Of a stretch of 64,000 nt of DNA, positions 1 to 12,929 are shown piece by piece; position 1 is the stretch's first letter; each line of letters starts with the position of its first letter. The notes beneath the pieces were generated by a model. It was given only the letters and a program-made list of their open reading frames with translations, was not told where the DNA came from and searched no databases. The DNA comes from Euglena gracilis (lineage: Eukaryota; Euglenida; Euglenophyceae; Euglenales). The DNA lies in the NCBI GenBank assembly GCA_039621445.1, contig CP154955.1, positions 60,171,564-60,235,563 of the forward strand, in the 5' to 3' direction. The position numbers and the translations under genes were made by a program.

Positions 1-382
1 GGAGGGTGCTGGGGGGGTCCTAGGGGGGAAACTGGCCATGACTCTCACGAGAGGCAGAAAACTCCCCCTCCACCCCATCCGAAGTTTTCTTTCAGGGGGG
101 GGTTTAAACGTCGGCAGTTGACTCAGTAGCACAGAGTGGGTAGTTCGCGGTAGTTCGCCGACTAGTCGGCCAACTGGCTCCCCCCCCCCCCCCCCGTGCC
201 TCACCGACTAGCTGCCGACTAGGCCAACCGACCAATTGGCGTCGTCGGTCGGCCAACCAATTGGCCAGTCAGCCGACTAGTCGGCCGACTAGCCAGCCCC
301 CCCCTTCCAGCCTGCCACCAAATAGTTGAAGGGTCAATCGACCAGCTGAAGGGTTGGTGACTGATGCGTGAAAAAGTGGTGC
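1..382. other. Palindromic ACTAGT-rich repeat region, no gene seen
   Basis: Bases 140-300 contain repeated GCCGACTAGTCGGC-type palindromes and a long C-run. Bases 40-80 resemble 1812-1850 (ACGAGAGGCAG followed by CCCTCCACCCC). No coding signal seen. Confidence 0.5.
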
Positions 383-512
383 CTGCAGGGGACCAGCTAC
401 CCCAAAGACGCGCCCAACTAGGGTTAATACACATTGGGGGACCCTCGCTCGGGTCCCCCAATGTTTTTAACCCTAGTTGGGCGCCTCTTTGGGTTCGCTG
501 GGTCCCCTGCAG
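383..512. repeat. Hairpin element H1 (TTAACCCTAGTTGGGCG family)
   Basis: A long imperfect inverted repeat from CTGCAGGGGACCAGC to GCTGGGTCCCCTGCAG, with inner arms CCCAACTAGGGTTAA and TTAACCCTAGTTGGG around a GGGACCC centre. The family recurs at 16380-17638, 18368-18507 and 30548-30698. Confidence 0.7.
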
Positions 513-599
513 ACACCAATTTAACGACGTTGAGGGGATGGGGTAGGACAGTTAGGGATGGAAACTTGACCCTAACCCTACTCCTTTAAATAACGTCAT

Positions 600-905
600 C
601 AACTTTTCAAGTTCTGAATTGCAGCGGCCTTCGGCCAGGCGGCCTTCGGGGCGGATGGCGGTAGACTGGGGGGGGGGTAGTCGGTCGACTAATGGTTGGT
701 AGCTAGTTGGCGAGACGGGGTGGGGGGGTGTTGGGTAGTTGGCCGACTGGTTGGTCAGAATTGCAGCAGCCTTCGGCTGTTGCGGTGGCCCTTGGCCGCT
801 GCGCGGCCTTCGACCAGGAGGCCTTCGTGGCGCATGGCAGTAGACTGGGGGGTGGGGGGGGAGTCGGCCGACTAATGGTCGGTAGCTAGTTGGCGAGACG
901 GGGTA
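600..905. repeat. Two-copy tandem repeat
   Basis: A block starting GAATTGCAGC(G/A)GCCTTCGG and ending TAGCTAGTTGGCGAGACGGGGT occurs at about 616-722 and about 758-905, with internal divergence. No coding signal. Confidence 0.6.
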
Positions 906-944
906 GGTAGGGTATTTGGTGGTCTGACTACCCATTCTAATGTA

Positions 945-1524
945 CCCGCCCCCCCCCCCCTGCCCACCGACCACCCCTATATACCGACCACCCCCCGGTC
1001 GGGGGTTGCAGGTTGAGGGGGGTGTGCGACCACCCTCCCTGGTCGGGGGTTGCAGGTCACCACCAAAATTTTTCCTCTCATGTGCTTATTGACCAGCGTT
1101 TTTCCCGTGTTTCCTGTCCATTGAGTGTTCGTCATGTTCCCTCCGGGGAGTCCTGTTTTGTTTGAGTGTAGTGATGGCATTGGTCCCTCACCTAATGGGG
1201 AGAAATATTACCCCCCCCTTATTGTAGATTACATGGGAGGGAATATGCGTGCGCAAAGGGGGAAGTGAAAGGCGCCCCCCCCCAAAAGGCCTTTGCATCC
1301 TCCAGGGCCCAGGGACAATATGGGGGGGATTGCTGCCTTCTCCACGGCGCCCCAGTTCCTGACGTTATGAAATTGCACCTTTTTTGGCTTTTGGTTTTGT
1401 TTTGGCCCCTAGTGGTACGACCACCCCCCGGTCGGGGGTTGCAGGTTGTGGGGGGTGTACGACCACCCCCCCCCCCTGGTCGGGGGTTGCAGGAACCCGG
1501 TCGGTGGACAAGGGGGGGGGCGGG
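945..1524. mobile_element. P-type C-tract element, copy 1 (TA flanks)
   Basis: Ends are CCCGCCCCC...CACCGACC and GGTCGGTGGACAAGGGGGGGGCGGG, flanked by TA at 943-944 and 1525-1526. Internally it carries GGTCGGGGGTTGCAGG repeats in both halves. It shares left and right parts with the element at 2889-13374. Compared with that copy it has about 150 extra bases near 1211-1361. No transposase is present, so it is presumably non-autonomous. Confidence 0.6.
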
Positions 1525-1526
1525 TA

Positions 1527-2466
1527 CTAATGGGTCAGTACCGCCGACATTTAAGTCCCCTGAAGAAAATCCCATGCAAACAGGTCGGTGGCTGGTCGGT
1601 GGTCATAAACATCGTCTGTGGCGGGCCCAAATCACCCGGAAATGGTCCGGATGGGTCCAAATAAGTGTCTTACACCAACATAAACACCCCCAGATGGAAA
1701 TCTTTGGACGGTGGGGGGTCGGTGGACGCTTGATGGGGGCCCGGAGGGGTAAAAAAACAATGATGAAACAGGGATTACATGAAAATCCTTTAGAAATGCA
1801 AGCATTCTGCATCACGAGAGGCAGGAAACTCCTCCCTCCACCCCCATCCGAACGTCAAATAACAAAATCCCTTCTGAGTTGGCAACATACTCGGGGGATA
1901 AGTTGTTTTTGTGGCTCACTTTTTTCATAGGCGGGGGGGGGGGGCTCCCCCCTCCCCCCCGCACCCCCCCCCTCTCAAATAACAAAATCCCCTCTATGTT
2001 GGCAACGTACTTGAAGGGCTAAATCCTTTTTGTACAAAATTTTGCAATTATATTGAAAATCCGATGGGGAGAGGTGTTCTTTTGCCAAAAGTGGCCCAAA
2101 ATGGGCAATTCCCCCCCACGTTTTTGCATATTCACCCCCGATTGGGGGGTTCTGGAGCCATTTAGTGGGTTTTGCCTGGTTTTGGGGTGATTTGGACAAA
2201 AAAAATTTCAGGGGGGGCTTAAATTTCCAGAAAGGGGGGGGGGTAGTGCAAAAAAATGGAGGTCGGGCCGACCAGGTCGGCCCGACCTCCACAGGTCGAT
2301 AAGGTCGGGCCGACCATTGGTCGGGCCGACCTCCTGGTCGGGCCGACCAGGTCGGCCCGACCTCCACAGCGACCACCTCCGGAAATCCGCTCGGGGCCGG
2401 TGGTGGTGTGACGAAGGTGTGCGCAGGTGTGACGGTACCAGTCTCTCCCCTTTTTTTGTGAAATTA
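1527..2466. other. Unclassified sequence with GGTCGGGCCGACC palindromes
   Basis: No gene recognised. Bases 2258-2372 carry repeated palindromic GGTCGGGCCGACC units in both orientations. Bases 1927-1970 are a G-run followed by a C-run. Confidence 0.4.
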
Positions 2467-2873
2467 CCCCCCCCCCCTAGTCGTACGACCACCCCTCATC
2501 TATGACCACCCCCCGGTCACAGGTTGCAGGTCATGGGGGTGTTATGACCACCCCCCCCGGTCACAGGTTGCAGGTTGCGAAAAAAATTTAACCCCCAAAA
2601 TAAGTCCCCCCACTGGCCGGTCCGTGCAAAAATCCATGAAATGAACCCCCCAAAATAAGGTTCCCCCTGCCGGCGCGAAGCGCCGGATTTTTGAAAAATG
2701 GGACATTTTGGGGGGGGTAAAAAATGCCATTTTGGGACACTTTTCACACGCTTCTACGACCACCCCCTCATCTATGACCACCCCCCGGTCACAGGTTGCA
2801 GGTTATGGGGGTGTTATGACCACCCCCCCCGGTCACAGGTTGCAGGAACCCGGTCATACGACTAGGGGGGGGG
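2467..2873. mobile_element. V element, copy 1 (TA flanks)
   Basis: Ends are C(n)TAGTCGTACGACC and GGTCATACGACTAG(G)n, bounded by TA at 2465-2466 and 2874-2875. It carries four copies of GGTCACAGGTTGCAGG and one CCGGCGC-GAA-GCGCCGG hairpin (2670-2686). Further copies lie at 20880-21247, 37560-41183 (interrupted) and 45790-46200. It has no protein-coding capacity. Confidence 0.75.
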
Positions 2874-3257
2874 TACGCCAATCACATACCCGCCCCCCCC
2901 CCTTGTCCACCGACCACCCCTATATACCGACCACCCCCCGGTCGGGGGTTGCAGGTTGAGGGGGGTGTACGACCACCCTCCCTGGTCGGGGGTTGCAGGT
3001 CACCACCAAAATTTTTCCTCTCATGTGCTTATTGACCAGCTTTTTTCCCGTTTCCTGTCCATTGACTGTTCGTCATGTTCCTTCCGGGGAGTCCTGTTTT
3101 GTCCGAGTGTAGTGATGGCATTGGTCCCTCACCTAATGGGGAGAAATATTACCGTTATGAAATTGCACCTTTTTTGGCTTTTGGTTTTGTTTTGGCCCCT
3201 AGTGGGACGACCACCCCCCGGTCGGGGGTTGCAGGTTGTGGGGGGGGGGGGGGGTGC

Positions 3258-3645
3258 CGTGGGAGGTTGGATCGAGTTTGGTTGGCGGCCGCGGCCGGCC
3301 GCGGCCCCAACCACGGCTGTTTGGCGGCCGACCGCGGCCAATTGGGGTTCCAACCAAGCCACTTTTTTTCTTCAGATGGTTGGAAAGTTAGCTAGCCGCG
3401 GCCGACCGCGGCCGGCCGCGGTCGACAACATTTCCAACCGAGCGGGTGTCTGGTTGGAATGTGGGATGGCCGCGGCCAGCCGCGGCCGGCTCATTTCCAA
3501 CCAACCAAAAATTTTCAAAGGTCTGGTTGGAATGGCATCGGCCTCTTGTGGCTGACCGCGGCCGACCGCGGTCAGCCGCGGTCGGCCGCGGTCAGCCGCG
3601 GCCGACCGCGGTTCCAACCAGCACCGACCATCCACTGTTATTCCA
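3258..3645. repeat. CCGCGG-rich left arm of the giant element
   Basis: Runs of CCGCGGCCGGCCGCGG-like units alternate with TTTCCAACCA / TGGTTGGAAA boxes. It is highly self-complementary and GC-rich. The inverted equivalent is 40400-40799. Confidence 0.7.
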
Positions 3646-3649
3646 TTCC

Positions 3650-4476
3650 AGACCCCCCCCCCCATCCCCCCACCACCCCCCCCCCCGCCACATCCCCCCG
3701 CACCCCCCACACCCCGCCCCACACCCCCCCACACCCACCCACACCCCCCCCCACCCCCCCACACACCCCCCCACCCCCCCACCCCCCCCCCACCCCCCAC
3801 ACCCCCCACACCCCCCCCCCCACCCCCCCACACCCCCCCCACACCCCCCCCCCCCCCCCCCCCACCCCCCCCCACACCCCCCACCCCCCAACACCCCCCC
3901 CACCCCCCACACCCCCCTCATGTCACATCATTTCACGTGACCTTTTTTTATTTTTATTTTTGTTTTTATATTTACATTTATTTTTTTCATTCCTCTTTTC
4001 ATTCTTTTATTTTTGGTATTTCTGCAAAAGAACCCGATGGCGTTTCATTGTGGCCAAAAAGACTTTGTGAGGTTATTTGAAGGAGTACGCCCACACCCCC
4101 CCCCAACCCCCACCCCCCCCCATACTCCCCCCCCCCCCCCCCCACCCCCACCCACCCCCCCTCTCCCCCCCCACACCCCCCACATGTCACATCATTTTCA
4201 CGTGACCTTTTTTATTTTTATTTTTATTTTTATATTTATTTTTTATTTTTTCATTTCTCTTTTCATTCTTTTATTTTTGGCATTTCTGCAAAAGAACCCG
4301 ATGGTGTTTCATTGTGGCCAAAAAGATTTTGAGATGTTATTTGAAGGAGTAGGGTTAGGGTTACGAGTCTTGTCCAAACAGCAGAATATTTCCCGCTCAA
4401 CGTTGTTAGATTGGTCTCTACAAGGTACTCAGCGAACCCAAAGGGCCCTGGGCGGATTCCTGGGGGTGATCATCCT
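3650..4476. repeat. C/A-only tract and duplicated AT-rich block
   Basis: Bases 3650-3920 consist almost only of C-runs punctuated by CACA on this strand. They are followed by CACATCATTTCACGTGACC, a T-rich stretch, GCATTTCTGCAAAAGAACCCG-like sequence and GAAGGAGTA. The block repeats at 4090-4360. Related blocks occur at 30000-30140, 30215-30490 and (inverted) 40230-40385. Confidence 0.65.
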
Positions 4477-7400
4477 GGGGGTTGGCAGATAACACGGGTT
4501 TATTTTGTTAATGAAAGGGATTGGGTTGGGTCGATTTGCACCCGAAAAGGGGTTGGCAGATAAAACGGGTTTATTTTGTTAATGAAAGGGATAGGGTTAG
4601 GTCGACTTGCACCCGAAAAGGGGTTGGCAGATAAAAGGGGTTGGCAGATAACACGGGTTTATTTTGTTAATGAAAGGGATTGGGTTGGGTCGACTTGCAC
4701 CCGAAAAGGGGTTGGCAGATAAAACGGGTTTATTTTGTTAATGAAAGGGATAGGGTTAGGTCGACTTGCACCCGAGAAGGGGTTGGCAGATAAAAGGGGT
4801 TGGTAGATAAAACGGGTTTATTTTGTTAATGAAAGGGATAGGGTTAGGTCGACTTGCACCCGAGAAGGGGTTGGCAGATAAAACGGGTTTAAGTTGTTAA
4901 TGAAAGGGATAGGGTTAGGTCGACTTGCACCCGAGAAGGGGTTGGCAGATAAAAGGGGTTTGTTTTGTTAATGAAAGGGATAGGGTTAGGTCGACTTGCA
5001 CCCGAGAAGGGGTTGGCAGATAAAAGGGGTTGGCAGATAAAACGGGTTTATTTTGTTAATGAAAGGGATAGGGTTAGGTCGACTTGCACCCGAGAAGGGG
5101 TTGGCAGATAAAAGGGGTTGGTAGATAAAACGGGTTTATTTTGTTAATGAAAGGGATAGGGTTAGGTCGATTTGCACCCGAAAAGGGGTTGGCAGATAAA
5201 AGGGGTTGGCAGATAAAAAGGGGTTGGCAGATAAAAGGGGTTGGCGGATAAAAGGGGTTTATTTTGTTAATGAAAGGGATAGGGTTAGGTCGATTTGCAC
5301 CTGAGAAGGGGTTGGCAGATAAAAGGGGTTGGCAGATAAAACGGGTTTATTTTGTTAATGAAAGGGATAGGGTTAGGTCGACTTGCACCCGAAAAGGGGT
5401 TGGCAGATAAAACGGGTTTATTTTGTTAATGAAAGGGATAGGGTTAGGTCGACTTGCACCCGAGAAGGGGTTGGCAGATAAAAGGGGTTTATTTTGTTAA
5501 TGAAAGGGATAGGGTTAGGTCGACTTGCACCCGAGAAGGGGTTGGCAGATAAAAGGGGTTTATTTTGTTAATGAAAGGGATAGGGTTAGGTCGACTTGCA
5601 CCCGAGAAGGGGTTGGCAGATAAAAGGGGTTTGTTTTGTTAATGAAAGGGATAGGGTTAGGTCGATTTGCACCCGAGAAGGGGTTGGCAGATAAAAGGGG
5701 TTTATTTTGTTAATGAAAGGGATAGGGTTAGGTCGACTTGCACCCGAGAAGGGGTTGGCAGATAAAAGGGGTTTATTTTGTTAATGAAAGGGATAGGGTT
5801 AGGTCGACTTGCACCCGAGAAGGGGTTGGCAGATAAAAGGGGTTTGTTTTGTTAATGAAAGGGATAGGGTTAGGTCGATTTGCACCCGAGAAGGGGTTGG
5901 CAGATAAAAGGGGTTTATTTTGTTAATGAAAGGGATAGGGTTAGGTCGACTTGCACCCGAGAAGGGGTTGGCAGATAAAAGGGGTTTATTTTGTTAATGA
6001 AAGGGATAGGGTTAGGTCGACTTGCACCCGAGAAGGGGTTGGCAGATAAAACGGGTTTATTTTGTTAATGAAAGGGATAGGGTTAGGTCGACTTGCACCC
6101 GAGAAGGGGTTGGCAGATAAAAGGGGTTGGTAGATAACACGGGTTTATTTTGTTAATGAAAGGGATTGGGTTGGGTCGACTTGCACCCGAAAAGGGGTTG
6201 GCAGATAAAACGGGTTTATTTTGTTAATGAAAGGGATAGGGTTAGGTCGACTTGCACCCGAGAAGGGGTTGGCAGATAAAAGGGGTTGGTAGATAAAACG
6301 GGTTTATTTTGTTAATGAAAGGGATAGGGTTAGGTCGACTTGCACCCGAGAAGGGGTTGGCAGATAAAACGGGTTTAAGTTGTTAATGAAAGGGATAGGG
6401 TTAGGTCGACTTGCACCCGAGAAGGGGTTGGCAGATAAAAGGGGTTTGTTTTGTTAATGAAAGGGATAGGGTTAGGTCGACTTGCACCCGAGAAGGGGTT
6501 GGCAGATAAAAGGGGTTGGCAGATAAAACGGGTTTATTTTGTTAATGAAAGGGATAGGGTTAGGTCGACTTGCACCCGAGAAGGGGTTGGCAGATAAAAG
6601 GGGTTGGTAGATAAAACGGGTTTATTTTGTTAATGAAAGGGATAGGGTTAGGTCGACTTGCACCCGAGAAGGGGTTGGCAGATAAAAGGGGTTGGCAGAT
6701 AAAAGGGGTTGGCAGATAAAAGGGGTTGGCGGATAAAAGGGGTTTATTTTGTTAATGAAAGGGATAGGGTTAGGTCGATTTGCACCTGAGAAGGGGTTGG
6801 CAGATAAAAGGGGTTGGCAGATAAAACGGGTTTATTTTGTCAATGAAAGGGATTGGGTTAGGTCGACTTGCACCCGAGAAGGGGTTGGCAGATAAAACGG
6901 GTTTATTTTGTTAATGAAAGGGATAGGGTTAGGTCGACTTGCACCCGAGAAGGGGTTGGCAGATAAAAGGGGTTGGTAGATAAAACGGGTTTATTTTGTT
7001 AATGAAAGGGATAGGGTTAGGTCGACTTGCACCCGAGAAGGGGTTGGCAGATAAAAGGGGTTTATTTTGTTAATGAAAGGGATAGGGTTAGGTCGACTTG
7101 CACCCGAGAAGGGGTTGGCAGATAAAAGGGGTTTGTTTTGTTAATGAAAGGGATAGGGTTAGGTCGATTTGCACCCGAGAAGGGGTTGGCAGATAAAAGG
7201 GGTTTATTTTGTTAATGAAAGGGATAGGGTTAGGTCGACTTGCACCCGAGAAGGGGTTGGCAGATAAAAGGGGTTTATTTTGTTAATGAAAGGGATAGGG
7301 TTAGGTCGACTTGCACCCGAGAAGGGGTTGGCAGATAAAACGGGTTTATTTTGTTAATGAAAGGGATAGGGTTAGGTCGACTTGCACCCGAGAAGGGGTT

Positions 7401-10400
7401 GGCAGATAAAACGGGTTTAAGTTGTTAATGAAAGGGATAGGGTTAGGTCGACTTGCACCCGAGAAGGGGTTGGCAGATAAAAGGGGTTTTGTTTTGTTAA
7501 TGAAAGGGATAGGGTTAGGTCGACTTGCACCCGAGAAGGGGTTGGCAGATAAAAGGGGTTGGCAGATAAAACGGGTTTATTTTGTTAATGAAAGGGATAG
7601 GGTTAGGTCGACTTGCACCCGAGAAGGGGTTGGCAGATAAAAGGGGTTGGTAGATAAAACGGGTTTATTTTGTTAATGAAAGGGATAGGGTTAGGTCGAT
7701 TTGCACCCGAAAAGGGGTTGGCAGATAAAAGGGGTTGGCAGATAAAAAGGGGTTGGCAGATAAAAGGGGTTGGCGGATAAAAGGGGTTTATTTTGTTAAT
7801 GAAAGGGATAGGGTTAGGTCGATTTGCACCTGAGAAGGGGTTGGCAGATAAAAGGGGTTGGCAGATAAAACGGGTTTATTTTGTTAATGAAAGGGATAGG
7901 GTTAGGTCGACTTGCACCCGAGAAGGGGTTGGCAGATAAAACGGGTTTATTTTGTTAATGAAAGGGATAGGGTTAGGTCGACTTGCACCCGAGAAGGGGT
8001 TGGCAGATAAAAGGGGTTTATTTTGTTAATGAAAGGGATAGGGTTAGGTCGACTTGCACCCGAGAAGGGGTTGGCAGATAAAAGGGGTTTATTTTGTTAA
8101 TGAAAGGGATAGGGTTAGGTCGACTTGCACCCGAGAAGGGGTTGGCAGATAAAAGGGGTTTGTTTTGTTAATGAAAGGGATAGGGTTAGGTCGATTTGCA
8201 CCCGAGAAGGGGTTGGCAGATAAAAGGGGTTTATTTTGTTAATGAAAGGGATAGGGTTAGGTCGACTTGCACCCGAGAAGGGGTTGGCAGATAAAAGGGG
8301 TTTATTTTGTTAATGAAAGGGATAGGGTTAGGTCGACTTGCACCCGAGAAGGGGTTGGCAGATAAAAGGGGTTGTTTTGTTAATGAAAGGGATAGGGTTA
8401 GGTCGATTTGCACCCGAGAAGGGGTTGGCAGATAAAAGGGGTTTATTTTGTTAATGAAAGGGATAGGGTTAGGTCGACTTGCACCCGAGAAGGGGTTGGC
8501 AGATAAAAGGGGTTTATTTTGTTAATGAAAGGGATAGGGTTAGGTCGACTTGCACCCGAGAAGGGGTTGGCAGATAAAACGGGTTTATTTTGTTAATGAA
8601 AGGGATAGGGTTAGGTCGACTTGCACCCGAGAAGGGGTTGGCAGATAAAAGGGGTTGGTAGATAACACGGGTTTATTTTGTTAATGAAAGGGATAGGGTT
8701 AGGTCGACTTGCACCCGAAAAGGGGTTGGCAGATAAAACGGGTTTATTTTGTTAATGAAAGGGATAGGGTTAGGTCGACTTGCACCCGAGAAGGGGTTGG
8801 CAGATAAAAGGGGTTGGTAGATAAAACGGGTTTATTTTGTTAATGAAAGGGATAGGGTTAGGTCGACTTGCACCCGAGAAGGGGTTGGCAGATAAAACGG
8901 GTTTAAGTTGTTAATGAAAGGGATAGGGTTAGGTCGACTTGCACCCGAGAAGGGGTTGGCAGATAAAAGGGGTTTGTTTTGTTAATGAAAGGGATAGGGT
9001 TAGGTCGACTTGCACCCGAGAAGGGGTTGGCAGATAAAAGGGGTTGGCAGATAAAACGGGTTTATTTTGTTAATGAAAGGGATAGGGTTAGGTCGACTTG
9101 CACCCGAGAAGGGGTTGGCAGATAAAAGGGGTTGGTAGATAAAACGGGTTTATTTTGTTAATGAAAGGGATAGGGTTAGGTCGACTTGCACCCGAAAAGG
9201 GGTTGGCAGATAAAAGGGGTTGGCAGATAAAAAGGGGTTGGCAGATAAAAGGGGTTGGCGGATAAAAGGGGTTTATTTTGTTAATGAAAGGGATAGGGTT
9301 AGGTCGACTTGCACCTGAGAAGGGGTTGGCAGATAAAAGGGGTTGGCAGATAAAACGGGTTTATTTTGTCAATGAAAGGGATTGGGTTAGGTCGACTTGC
9401 ACCCGAAAAGGGGTTGGCAGATAAAACGGGTTTATTTTGTTAATGAAAGGGATAGGGTTAGGTCGACTTGCACCCGAGAAGGGGTTGGCAGATAAAAGGG
9501 GTTGGTAGATAAAACGGGTTTATTTTGTTAATGAAAGGGATAGGGTTAGGTCGACTTGCACCCGAGAAGGGGTTGGCAGATAAAAGGGGTTTATTTTGTT
9601 AATGAAAGGGATAGGGTTAGGTCGACTTGCACCCGAGAAGGGGTTGGCAGATAAAAGGGGTTTGTTTTGTTAATGAAAGGGATAGGGTTAGGTCGATTTG
9701 CACCCGAGAAGGGGTTGGCAGATAAAAGGGGTTTATTTTGTTAATGAAAGGGATAGGGTTAGGTCGACTTGCACCCGAGAAGGGGTTGGCAGATAAAAGG
9801 GGTTATTTTGTTAATGAAAGGGATAGGGTTAGGTCGACTTGCACCCGAGAAGGTGTTGGCAGATAAAAGGTTTTTATTTTGTTAATGAAAGGGATAGGGT
9901 TAGGTCGACTTGCACCCGAGAAGGGGTTGGCAGATAAAACGGGTTTAAGTTGTTAATGAAAGGGATAGGGTTAGGTCGACTTGCACCCGAGAAGGGGTTG
10001 GCAGATAAAAGGGGTTTGTTTTGTTAATGAAAGGGATAGGGTTAGGTCGACTTGCACCCGAGAAGGGGTTGGCAGATAAAAGGGGTTGGCAGATAAAACG
10101 GGTTTATTTTGTTAATGAAAGGGATAGGGTTAGGTCGACTTGCACCCGAGAAGGGGTTGGCAGATAAAAGGGGTTGGTAGATAAAACGGGTTTATTTTGT
10201 TAATGAAAGGGATAGGGTTAGGTCGACTTGCACCCGAAAAGGGGTTGGCAGATAAAAGGGGTTGGCAGATAAAAAGGGGTTGGCAGATAAAAGGGGTTGG
10301 CGGATAAAAGGGGTTTATTTTGTTAATGAAAGGGATAGGGTTAGGTCGACTTGCACATGAGAAGGGTTTGGCAGATAAAAGGGGTTGGCAGATAAAACGG

Positions 10401-12560
10401 TTTTATTTTGTTAATGAAAGGGATAGGGTTAGGTCGACTTGCACCCGAAAAGGGGTTGGCAGATAAAACGGGTTTATTTTGTTAATGAAAGGGATAGGGT
10501 TAGGTCGACTTGCACCCGAGAAGGGGTTGGCAGATAAAAGGGGTTTATTTTGTTAATGAAAGGGATAGGGTTAGGTCGACTTGCACCCGAGAAGGGGTTG
10601 GCAGATAAAAGGGGTTTATTTTGTTAATGAAAGGGATAGGGTTAGGTCGACTTGCACCCGAGAAGGGGTTGGCAGATAAAAGGGGTTTGTTTTGTTAATG
10701 AAAGGGATAGGGTTAGGTCGACTTGCACCCGAGAAGGGGTTGGCAGATAAAAGGGGTTTATTTTGTTAATGAAAGGGATAGGGTTAGGTCGACTTGCACC
10801 CGAGAAGGGGTTGGCAGATAAAAGGGGTTTTTTTGGTTAATGAAAGGGATAGGGTTAGGTCGACTTGCACCCGAGAAGGGGTTGGCAGATAAAAGGGGTT
10901 TGTTTTGTTAATGAAAGGGATAGGGTTAGGTCGACTTGCACCCGAGAAGGGGTTGGCAGATAAAAGGGGTTTATTTTGTTAATGAAAGGGATAGGGTTAG
11001 GTCGACTTGCACCCGAGAAGGGGTTGGCAGATAAAAGGGGTTTATTTTGTTAATGAAAGGGATAGGGTTAGGTCGACTTGCACCCGAGAAGGGGTTGGCA
11101 GATAAAACGGGTTTATTTTGTTAATGAAAGGGATAGGGTTAGGTCGACTTGCACCCGAGAAGGGGTTGGCAGATAAAAGGGGTTGGTAGATAACACGGGT
11201 TTATTTTGTTAATGAAAGGGATTGGGTTGGGTCGACTTGCACCCGAAAAGGGGTTGGCAGATAAAACGGGTTTATTTTGTTAATGAAAGGGATAGGGTTA
11301 GGTCGACTTGCACCCGAGAAGGGGTTGGCAGATAAAAGGGGTTGGCAGATAAAACGGGTTTATTTTGTTAATGAAAGGGATAGGGTTAGGTCGACTTGCA
11401 CCCGAGAAGGGGTTGGCAGATAAAACGGGTTTAAGTTGTTAATGAAAGGGATAGGGTTAGGTCGACTTGCACCCGAGAAGGGGTTGGCAGATAAAAGGGG
11501 TTTGTTTTGTTAATGAAAGGGATAGGGTTAGGTCGACTTGCACCCGAGAAGGGGTTGGCAGATAAAAGGGGTTTGTTTTGTTAATGAAAGGGATAGGGTT
11601 AGGTCGACTTGCACCCGAGAAGGGGTTGGCAGATAAAAGGGGTTGGTAGATAAAACGGGTTTATTTTGTTAATGAAAGGGATAGGGTTAGGTCGACTTGC
11701 ACCCGAGAAGGGGTTGGCAGATAAAAGGGGTTGGAAGATAAAAAGGGGTTGGCGGATGAAAGGGATAGGGTTAGGTCGATTTGCACCCGAGAAGGGGTTG
11801 GCAGATAAAAGGGGTTTATTTTGTTAATGAAAGGGATAGGGTTAGGTCGACTTGCACCCGAGAAGGGGTTGGCAGATAAAAGGGGTGTTAATGAAAGGGA
11901 TAGGGTTAGGTCGACTTGCACCCGAGAAGGGGTTGGCAGATAAAAGGGGTTGGCAGATAAAACGGGTTTATTTTGTTAATGAAAGGGATAGGGTTAGGTC
12001 GACTTGCACCCGAGAAGGGGTTGGCAGATAAAAGGGGTTGGTATTGTTAATGAAAGGGATAGGGTTAGGTCGACTTGCACCCGAGAAGGGGTTGGCAGAT
12101 AAAAGGGGTTTATTTTGTTAATGAAAGGGATAGGGTTAGGTCGACTTGCACCCGAGAAGGGGTTGGCAGATAAAAGGGGTTTATTTTGTTAATGAAAGGG
12201 ATAGGGTTAGGTCGACTTGCACCCGAGAAGGGGTTGGCAGATAAAAGGGGTTTGCTAAAAGGGATAGGGTTAGGTCGACTTGCACCCGAGAAGGGGTTGG
12301 CAGATAAAAGGGGTTTATTTTGTTAATGAAAGGGATAGGGTTAGGTCGACTTGCACCCGAGAAGGGGTTGGCAGATAAAAGGGGTTTATTTTGTTAATGA
12401 AAGGGATAGGGTTAGGTCGACTTGCACCCGAGAAGGGGTTGGCAGATAAAACGGGTTTATTTTGTTAATGAAAGGGATAGGGTTAGGTCGACTTGCACCC
12501 GAGAAGGGGTTGGCAGATAAAAGGGGTTTATTTTGTTAATGAAAGGGATAGGGTTAGGTC
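4477..12560. repeat. Satellite array, 71-bp monomer with 17-bp sub-repeats
   Basis: About 110 monomers of GGGGTTGGCAGATAAAA...GATAGGGTTAGGTCGAC...TTGCACCCGAGAA. Many units carry extra 17-bp GGGGTTGGCAGATAAAA steps. Variants (GATAACACGGG at 6131, 8659 and 11187) recur at exactly 2528-bp spacing, so a higher-order repeat is present. Each unit contains a telomere-like AGGGTTAGG. Short open frames inside are repeat artefacts. Confidence 0.95.
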
Positions 12561-12699
12561 GGTTATTTTGTCCCCCCCCCCACCCGCCTCCACGCCTCCC
12601 CCCACCCAACAACCCCCAGCCCAAAACCCTGTTGTTTGGGAGGAACAAGAACATGTTCATCTGTCCTCCCCATTTGCAAACACAGGTATGACGCTCAGA

Positions 12700-12781
12700 G
12701 AGTGGTTTACCTGAGTGGTTCAAGTCCATGCTGGCAAAAGGCGTAACGGCCAGCGTCGTGGGTTCGAGCCCCACACCGCTC
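12700..12781 (+). tRNA. tRNA-like sequence (degenerate, class II-like)
   Basis: Acceptor arms GAGTGGT and ACCGCTC pair with one wobble. There is an A-box-like CTGAGTGGTTCAAG and a perfect T arm GTGGG-TTCGAGC-CCCAC (B box GGTTCGAGCC). A GCTGGC/GCCAGC stem encloses a 13-nt loop instead of a standard 7-nt anticodon loop, so this is either a degenerate or tRNA-derived sequence or an intron-containing tRNA. Isotype not assigned. Confidence 0.45.
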
Positions 12782-12835
12782 TATTTTCCAATTTTTGAAA
12801 AATAGTTCATGTGGACATTTATGTGAACCAAAGTA

Positions 12836-12914
12836 GGCAATGTGGGTTTTGAACCTACGCATCTAGATTTCACTATTTATAACAGCATGGTCTTTGACCA
12901 CTCGGCTAATTGCC
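12836..12914 (-). tRNA. tRNA-like sequence, opposite orientation
   Basis: On the minus strand, GGCAATT pairs with the 3' arm at 6 of 7 positions. It has AGCCGAGTGGTCAAAG (A box) and GTAGGTTCAAAACCCAC (T arm, one mismatch). The anticodon stem is wobble-rich. It forms a tail-to-tail pair with the sequence at 12700-12781, and the same pair recurs inverted at 37963-38169. Confidence 0.45.
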
Positions 12915-12929
12915 CCATGGTTGCTTCTG

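Noticed and set aside
1-600. Telomere or chromosome end at the left edge
   Set aside because: Only isolated AGGGTTAGG-like motifs are present; there is no uninterrupted terminal repeat.
3372-3940. Proline/histidine-rich and glycine-rich frames over the C/A tracts (also near 30200, 34700-35900, 40264-40600)
   Set aside because: Low-complexity translations of C-run/CACA sequence; no codon structure.
4477-12560. CRISPR-like regular repeat array
   Set aside because: The monomers are contiguous satellite units with no unique spacers, in a eukaryotic context.
12700-12781. Confident assignment of an amino-acid identity to the tRNA-like sequences
   Set aside because: The anticodon loop cannot be placed without ambiguity; candidate triplets differ with the chosen fold.
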